Assembly: GCA_947483545.1 (NCBI GenBank)
Contig: CANKNP010000055.1
Span: forward strand, 1-18,868
Source of the DNA: Deltaproteobacteria bacterium
Lineage (GTDB): Bacteria > Myxococcota > UBA796 > SXON01
Length of the DNA stretch: 18,868 bases
Direction: 5' to 3'
Below are positions 14,217 to 18,868 of the stretch, one piece after another. The position numbers and the translations under genes are program-made. How positions within the stretch are numbered: position 1 is the first letter of the stretch; each line of letters begins with the position of its first letter. The notes beneath the pieces were generated by a model that had not been told where the DNA came from, did no database searches, and saw nothing but the letters and a program-made list of their open reading frames with translations.

Positions 14217-14683
14217 CGCCTGAGCAGGTGCAGTACGGTCTGATCACCGTGCTGATCCTCGTCGCCTGCTACACCGATCTCACCATCCAGAAGATCAAGA
14301 ACTGGCTGACTTTCCCGATGATGGCGGGCGGATCGGTGCTCTCGTTCTGGCTGCTCGACGCCTGGTGGGCAGGGGCTGCGGGGGTGCTCGCGGCCATGCT
14401 GGTCTGCTACTTTCCGTGGCGAACCGGCGTGATCAAGGCGGGCGACGTGAAGATGCTGATGGCCGCGGGGGCGCTTCTGGGGGCGAGACCCGCGATGTTG
14501 GCGATGGTCTGGATGCTGGTGATCGGCGTGCCGACGGGGCTGGCAGTGCTCTGGTGGAAGGGGCGGCTTGGCAACCTGAAGAAGGTGGCTGCGCGCGAGG
14601 AGGTCGAGGTCACCGTGGTCGCGCACGCGCCGGTGGTCGGGGCGGGGATCCTGGTGGCGATGTTGTGGCCGGATCTGGTCTGA
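14213..14683 (+). CDS. A24-family prepilin peptidase (TadV/CpaA-like)
   Basis: Inner-membrane aspartic protease that cleaves class III or type IV prepilin leaders. The 156-residue product has several membrane helices. The first catalytic Asp lies in ACYTDLTIQKIKNWLTFP (Asp22); the second lies in KAGDVKMLMAAGALLG, the GD-x-K motif of A24 enzymes. It lacks the N-methylation domain and cysteines of PilD, as in TadV/CpaA. The start is probably TTG at 14213, overlapping the stop of the pilin-like ORF (TTGA). A GTG at 14228 is an alternative. No other tad gene is seen nearby. Confidence 0.87.
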   Translation: MTPEQVQYGLITVLILVACYTDLTIQKIKNWLTFPMMAGGSVLSFWLLDAWWAGAAGVLAAMLVCYFPWRTGVIKAGDVKMLMAAGALLGARPAMLAMVWMLVIGVPTGLAVLWWKGRLGNLKKVAAREEVEVTVVAHAPVVGAGILVAMLWPDLV

Positions 14684-14746
14684 ATCGACGGATAGTTTTG
14701 CGGTGCTGGTCGCACTGCTCCACGGACCCCGCCCCTGGGAGAGTTC

Positions 14747-15511
14747 GTGCCGAACGCCCGTGTCACAACGCTGCCCCCCCTGTCCCGGTCCGACGCGAGC
14801 GACGAGGACGTGATGGGCCCAGACCCCGACACCGCCGAGGTGAGGCGGTTGGCCGGTGACCCCGGGGTCACGTCGGAGGAGCGGATTCGGGCGCGGGAGT
14901 GGCTCGCGATGCGGGAGCTCTTGGACCTCGGTCCTCGGCTGCAAGTGGGGCTCATCCCCCGGGCGGAGGCGGGGCACGCGGATCTGCGCCGCCAGCGCGT
15001 CACCCTCGCGCTACGACGACTCGAGAGCTGGGAGGCCCGGACGGTCTTGCTCGCGACGGTGGAGGACCCGGACGAGGGCCTTCGAATCGCGCTGGCCTGG
15101 GACCTCGCCGCGCTGGGGGAAGGCATGGTCTTGGACCTCCTGTCCCGTCTGTCAGCCGTCACTCAGCCAGACAGCGTGCGGCTCGCGGTGGCCACGGCGC
15201 TGCGCGCGAACCTCGCTCGGTTGCCAACGGAGCGCGTTGCCTCGCTGCTGAGAGGCATGACGGGTGGGTCGACCGCGCTTCAGGTCGAGGTGCTGTCGGC
15301 GTGGGTGGATCTGGCCAGCTCGAACCGCTCGTTGCGCGGCGAAGCACGGGCGGCATGTGCGGCCGTCTCCGCGGATCCATCGCGCCGGAGCGAGGTCCGC
15401 GAGGCCGCTGAGCTTGGCATCCGCCTGAGCACGACCGGGGAGGATCCGCCTGCCAGCCCCTCCCGCCGCGGCCTTTGGCGCTTGCTCACCGATCCCTTGC
15501 CTTGGCGGTGA
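14747..15511 (+). CDS. HEAT-repeat-like hypothetical protein
   Basis: A 254-residue, Leu/Ala/Arg-rich helical protein with no signal peptide or membrane segment. Helix pairs such as LRRQRVTLALRRLESWEARTVLLATVEDPD, LRIALAWDLAALGEGMVLDLLSRL and VRLAVATALRANLARLP fit degenerate HEAT or armadillo-like repeats over about 75-215. The C-terminus is Pro- and Arg-rich. Repeats of this type usually bind other proteins; the partner is unknown. GTG at 14747 has GGGAGAG four bases upstream; a later ATG at 14813 is possible. It ends 9 bases before a convergent gene. No catalytic motif is visible. Confidence 0.7.
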   Translation: MPNARVTTLPPLSRSDASDEDVMGPDPDTAEVRRLAGDPGVTSEERIRAREWLAMRELLDLGPRLQVGLIPRAEAGHADLRRQRVTLALRRLESWEARTVLLATVEDPDEGLRIALAWDLAALGEGMVLDLLSRLSAVTQPDSVRLAVATALRANLARLPTERVASLLRGMTGGSTALQVEVLSAWVDLASSNRSLRGEARAACAAVSADPSRRSEVREAAELGIRLSTTGEDPPASPSRRGLWRLLTDPLPWR

Positions 15512-15520
15512 AGCTACAGA

Positions 15521-16537
15521 CTACGGCGACAAGCGCAAGATCCCCGAAACGCTGATCAGCGACTGCGCTCGAACCGTCTGACCCCAAGGCGCGTCCGCCT
15601 CGGCGCCCGAAAAGTACGTGTCGAGCTGCGCGCTCGCGTAGATCGAGTCGTCCCCGGGATCGGGCGTGAGCTGGGAGAGATCGTCCGCCGGGACCGTGAG
15701 CGCGCCATCGGTCAGCGGCATGCAGGCGAGCGCCTCCAGCAAGGCGTTGTCGCTGCGGCGTTGGTTGCGCAGCACCCACATCTGGGAGACTGCGACATCT
15801 CCCTCGGAGGTCGTCGGAAAGCCGCCGCTCCAGGTCCATTGCCAATCCAGCGGGTCGGACACCGAATGCGGCAGGATGCCCAGATCGAGGTCGCTGGCCG
15901 CCGGCGCGGTCTGCGTCACGTCAGGCCCGACCGCGATGACATCGGCCAGATCGAAGGCGGGGATGGCGCCTTCCGCGCCGTCGCCCGAGAGCGACAGCGC
16001 CTGGCCGAACGGGAACTCCGCCTGCGTGCAGCCGTTCCAACGGTACCGCACGGAGCCATCCTCGCCCGACTCCTTCGCCAGCGTGATGTCGTGATCCGCG
16101 TTCGTCGCGCGCAGTTCGTCGCCCGCGTCCAGCGTGCCGAGCACGGTCATGCTCCCGGCGGAGCCGGCGTCATCCGGGTCGAAGCTCGTAAACGCACAGG
16201 TTCCCGCGGTGCTGGGCATCGTGATGGTCTGGCCGGTCCCCCCGTCCCCGTAGCCATCGTCGTCGGCGACGGTGTAGAACGCCACGTCGAACGTGCATGG
16301 TTGGGCATCCGCGCCAAAGTTGGAGTACTGGAAGATCACCTGGATCGAGGCGTTGGACGCGATGTCCATGGCGGGCACCTCGCCGGAGGTGTCACCGCCG
16401 GAGTCGGTGGCGCTGTCCCCGTCAGGGTCAAACGTGTCGCCCGTGTCGCCCGCGGCGGGGGTGTCCTTGTGTTGGTGAAGCGCGTAGTCTGCGCATCCGA
16501 ACGTGAGCGTGAAAATCGGCAGGACGGCACGGTGCAT
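15521..16537 (-). CDS. Putative lipoprotein with Asp/Gly/Thr-rich linker
   Basis: Lipoprotein of 338 residues from ATG 16537 (MHRAVLPIFTLTFGC, Cys15). An in-frame ATG at 16564 would add nine residues to the signal. A flexible acidic linker (GDTGDTFDPDGDSATDSGGD) follows, then a long beta-rich region. It has scattered cysteines (TAGTCAF, RWNGCTQAEFPFG, LACMPL) and an Ig-like opening (ASNASIQVIFQYSNFG). No family is recognised. The linker type is common in myxobacterial surface lipoproteins. Its promoter should lie in the hairpin-rich gap upstream. Confidence 0.75.
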   Translation of the reverse strand: MHRAVLPIFTLTFGCADYALHQHKDTPAAGDTGDTFDPDGDSATDSGGDTSGEVPAMDIASNASIQVIFQYSNFGADAQPCTFDVAFYTVADDDGYGDGGTGQTITMPSTAGTCAFTSFDPDDAGSAGSMTVLGTLDAGDELRATNADHDITLAKESGEDGSVRYRWNGCTQAEFPFGQALSLSGDGAEGAIPAFDLADVIAVGPDVTQTAPAASDLDLGILPHSVSDPLDWQWTWSGGFPTTSEGDVAVSQMWVLRNQRRSDNALLEALACMPLTDGALTVPADDLSQLTPDPGDDSIYASAQLDTYFSGAEADAPWGQTVRAQSLISVSGILRLSP

Positions 16538-16564
16538 TCGGAGACCTAGGAGTCCGAAGTGCAT

Positions 16565-16800
16565 ACCCCGGGAGCGCCGCCCGCGAGACTCGCAGCGGGC
16601 GCCGCGGCTGCTCTCGGAGCCGCAGAATTCAACGTCGCGCGGGCCCCCGGCGCGGGTACTCCCGCGTCGGGGCTAGCCAGAATTGGGGGCGGGGTGTCAA
16701 GGCGCCCCCAATCGCCCGGCCGTCACCAACAGGCACGCGCCCTCGTCGTCGCCTACCGCCAGGTGCCTCCGGGGTCAGCCCTGGTACGGCGGGGCAACAG
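16565..16800. other. Gene-poor stretch with three strong hairpins
   Basis: No ORF here looks coding on either strand. Three hairpins are visible. The largest is ATTGGGGGCG (16682-16691) with CGCCCCCAAT (16703-16712), 10 perfect pairs. Another is CGCGGG-TACT-CCCGCG (16651-16666). The third is GCGGCT with AGCCGC nearby. The stretch lies between the minus-strand lipoprotein and the propeller-like fragment. None is followed by a T-run. Confidence 0.6.
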
Positions 16801-17040
16801 CACGCGGCCAGCAGCGCGACGGCGTGTACGCGTTCGACGGCGCGACCTGGACGACGGTGCTACCCGACGGCCACGAGGGTTGGGCCGCCAGCTACTACAA
16901 CGCCCTCGCCGCGCTTGACGGCCGGCTCTGGCTGTTCAACGGCTACACCGGCACCGAAGAGCTGGTCCGCGCGCTGTACTCCGACAATGCTGGCGCCACC
17001 TGGCTCGAACACCCCGGCGGGTCGGGCGGCGGGCGGAGCG
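16800..17040 (+). pseudogene. Kelch/BNR propeller-like fragment without start or end
   Basis: One frame reads DGVYAFDGATWTTVLPDG, then LAALDGRLWLFNGYTGTEELV and ALYSDNAGATWLEHPGG. This matches the strand rhythm of kelch or BNR propellers (display of a value, RLWLFNG, then SDNAGATW). No plausible start codon with a ribosome site precedes it, the residues before about 16818 lose the pattern, and after about 17035 the frame turns to low-quality sequence while the phosphatase signal begins in another frame. It is therefore a remnant or part of a frame-shifted gene. The propeller reading is by pattern only. Confidence 0.5.
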
Positions 17041-17067
17041 ATACTACGGCTCCCAAGCCGGTACCGC

Positions 17068-18868
17068 TTGCCTCGCGCCTCGTCCCTCCTGATCCTCCTC
17101 GCTGCCTCGGCCTGCAACCGCAGCAGCCCAGAGCTTGCGCCGCCGCCGGCCGCACCATCTGCGTTGGTGCTCGTCCTTGACGGCGTACGAAGCGAGGAGT
17201 TCGCCTCCGACACGCGAGTGAGCGATCTCACGGGGCTCACCGGCGCGGCGTACGCGGCTGAGACGTGGGCTGCGCTCGGCCCTTATGCGGCGTCCCAGCG
17301 CGAGGCGCTCAACCCCGGCGTCACGATCAGCGCCACGGGCCACTCTCAGATGGTGACGGGCCGGCTCGCCCCCTACGCCAACTTCTCCGTGCCCGACGGT
17401 CCCGGGCTCTACCGGCCGGAGTACCCGACGATCTTCGAGGAGCTTCGAAGCCAGCTCGGCGTAGACCGCGAGCAGGCGGTGTTCCTGGGCAACACCGAGG
17501 TGTTGCAGGGAGAGGTGCAGTCCACCCAGCCCGGCAGCGCGGCGTTCGCGGGCGTCTACACGATGCTCTACGACCCCTCCGTGCCGTCGGCCCCCATCAA
17601 CGACGACACCCCGGTGCTGGCCGCGATCCAAGCGGCGATCTCGGCGGATCACCCCCGGCTGATGATTGTGAATTTCCACGACGCGGATCGGGCGGGCCAC
17701 TACGGCGCAGATGACGCCTACATCGACGACGTCAAGAAGCTCGACGCCCTGCTCCCCGAGCTGTGGGCCTGGCTCGGGCACTCGGAGCCGGCGTATCGGG
17801 ATCGCCTGATGCTCGTCGTCGTCGCGGATCACGGTCGCCACCGACACGACGAGGACGATGGCTGGCACAACCACGGGGATGCCTGCACCGGGTGCCGGGA
17901 GGTGCCGCTGATGATGATCGGCCCGTTGGTCAGCGGCGGGACCGAGCTCGAAGGGCGCTGGACCCTCCTGGACCTCGCGCCGACACTCGCGGCGCACATC
18001 GGCTTTGACGTGCCGTGGGCGGAGGGCCTGCCGATCGACGAGGTGAGCAGCGGCGGCGAGGTCCGAACCGGCGATGTGGACCTCTCGCGGGACGGCACCG
18101 CCTGGACACACTACCTCAACGACAACGCTGCGCGGGACGAGGTCGTCGTGGACGGCGAAGTCGCGAGCCGACCCGGTGCAATGTTCGCGGAATTGGCGAG
18201 CGGCGACGGGATCGCCAGCATCGGGCGGCAGGTGTGTTGGCGGGAGTTGTGGGTGGACGACGCGGCGGCGTTCTGGCCATGGATGGGGGCCTGCCGGTTG
18301 GACGTCGGGGAGGGTTGGGTGGAGGCGGGCTTCCCTGAGGGGGCGGTCGGGCAGAACTGGAGGCCGCAGTTCATCTCTTCCGGCGGGCAGCTATGGGCGA
18401 TCTACAATCACAATCCAGATGGCATCGCTGAGTTGGGGGTGGACACGGGCGTCGGCATGCGTGCGCGGTCGTGGTCCGCTGAAGGGGGCTGGGGCGACCC
18501 CATTGGCGCAACCGGCCTCTACCCTACCGACCCGTCCGTCGTCGCCACCGACACCGGCGCCGTCGTGGCGTTCGGCACGAATCTGCCCGGGGACGATTCG
18601 CGCTACACGCGGCGGGTCCGGGTCATGGCCCTGGACACGGCCGCGGAGCTTTGGCGGTCACCTGTGGACATCGACCTCGCCGGCCTGTTCGAAGGGGCGC
18701 GCGTCGAGCGGCCCGCCCTGCATCTGGACGATGGAAAGCTACATCTCGCCGTCGTCGTGACCACCGAGAATGACAACGCGCTCGTGCTGTTGGAGAGCGT
18801 GGATGAGGGTGCCACCTGGACCGACGGGGAGATCCTGGGGACGGACGCGGCCCTGCCGCATTTGAGCC
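17068..18868 (+). CDS. Alkaline-phosphatase-superfamily lipoprotein with BNR/sialidase-like domain, 3' partial
   Basis: The frame stays open to the window end, at least 600 residues. From a TTG at 17068 it begins with a convincing lipoprotein signal (MPRASSLLILLAASAC, Cys16). A metallo-phosphatase/phosphodiesterase domain (about 30-325) follows: LVLDGVRSEEF (Asp38, metal), ISATGHSQMVTG (Thr90, possible nucleophile), NFHDADRAGHYG (metal Asp/His), VVADHGRHRHD and GWHNHGD (metal Asp/His/His). From about 420 on, the pattern changes to propeller strands with NWRPQFISSGGQLWAIYNHNPDG and ESVDEGATWTDG, a BNR/Asp-box-like signature. The start is uncertain; an ATG at 16987 would lengthen the signal, and no ribosome site is evident. 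Likely acts outside the cytoplasm on phosphate or sulfate esters. Confidence 0.78.
   Translation, partial: MPRASSLLILLAASACNRSSPELAPPPAAPSALVLVLDGVRSEEFASDTRVSDLTGLTGAAYAAETWAALGPYAASQREALNPGVTISATGHSQMVTGRLAPYANFSVPDGPGLYRPEYPTIFEELRSQLGVDREQAVFLGNTEVLQGEVQSTQPGSAAFAGVYTMLYDPSVPSAPINDDTPVLAAIQAAISADHPRLMIVNFHDADRAGHYGADDAYIDDVKKLDALLPELWAWLGHSEPAYRDRLMLVVVADHGRHRHDEDDGWHNHGDACTGCREVPLMMIGPLVSGGTELEGRWTLLDLAPTLAAHIGFDVPWAEGLPIDEVSSGGEVRTGDVDLSRDGTAWTHYLNDNAARDEVVVDGEVASRPGAMFAELASGDGIASIGRQVCWRELWVDDAAAFWPWMGACRLDVGEGWVEAGFPEGAVGQNWRPQFISSGGQLWAIYNHNPDGIAELGVDTGVGMRARSWSAEGGWGDPIGATGLYPTDPSVVATDTGAVVAFGTNLPGDDSRYTRRVRVMALDTAAELWRSPVDIDLAGLFEGARVERPALHLDDGKLHLAVVVTTENDNALVLLESVDEGATWTDGEILGTDAALPHLS

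Noticed and set aside
15761..16549. A 262-residue plus-strand frame
   Set aside because: Antisense to the lipoprotein at 15521-16537; Arg/Gly/Val/His-rich shadow without a start site or motif.
17044..18111. A 355-residue minus-strand frame
   Set aside because: Antisense to the phosphatase domain, whose metal-binding motifs are complete on the plus strand.

Overview
This is a GC-rich, densely coded bacterial window with many 4-bp gene overlaps. Several traits suggest a myxobacterium-like organism (Myxococcota or another former deltaproteobacterium). They are six predicted lipoproteins with Asp/Gly/Thr-rich linkers, one MopE-like Cys/Asp motif, a serine/threonine kinase fused to an FGE-like domain, a DUF6165 gene, and an ATP synthase Fo cluster separated from F1. 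The lineage is an inference; no rRNA gene is present.

Left part (1-4690, + strand): the C-terminal part of a GspE/PilB-type ATPase whose Walker A region is unreadable; a strong hairpin; an intact 788-residue kinase with a C-terminal FGE-like domain; a beta-carbonic anhydrase; and the N-terminal part of a RecF/OLD-like ATPase that stops abruptly where it meets, tail to tail, a response regulator that is also cut short.

Middle-left (4404-8201, - strand): a run read right to left comprising tRNA-Cys, a small lipoprotein, a LeuA-like acyltransferase, a small membrane protein, a sensor kinase and a response regulator. The last three genes are linked by ATGA overlaps or near-contact. The kinase has lost its phospho-acceptor helix at an internal junction, so the two-component system looks non-functional as written.

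Middle (8228-10137, + strand): a probable promoter, then atpZ/atpI-like genes, atpB and atpE, closed by a terminator. No subunit b or F1 gene follows.

Middle-right (10263-12335, - strand): a four-gene operon with 4-bp overlaps throughout (class I glutamine amidotransferase, DUF6165 protein, MoaC, DUF3105 lipoprotein). Its upstream region carries three 31-bp tandem repeats, shared with a divergent pair of lipoprotein genes.

Right part (12492-18868): two lipoproteins; a 59-residue pilin-like ORF overlapping an A24-type prepilin peptidase gene; a HEAT-like protein; a convergent lipoprotein; a hairpin-rich stretch with a propeller-like fragment; and a large lipoprotein open at the window end that joins an alkaline-phosphatase-superfamily domain to a BNR/sialidase-like domain.

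Four places (about 1-155, 4660-4685, 5510-5530 and 16565-17060) show genes cut or frame-shifted without ordinary gene boundaries. They could be real decay or assembly chimeras, and they deserve checking before any biological reading.
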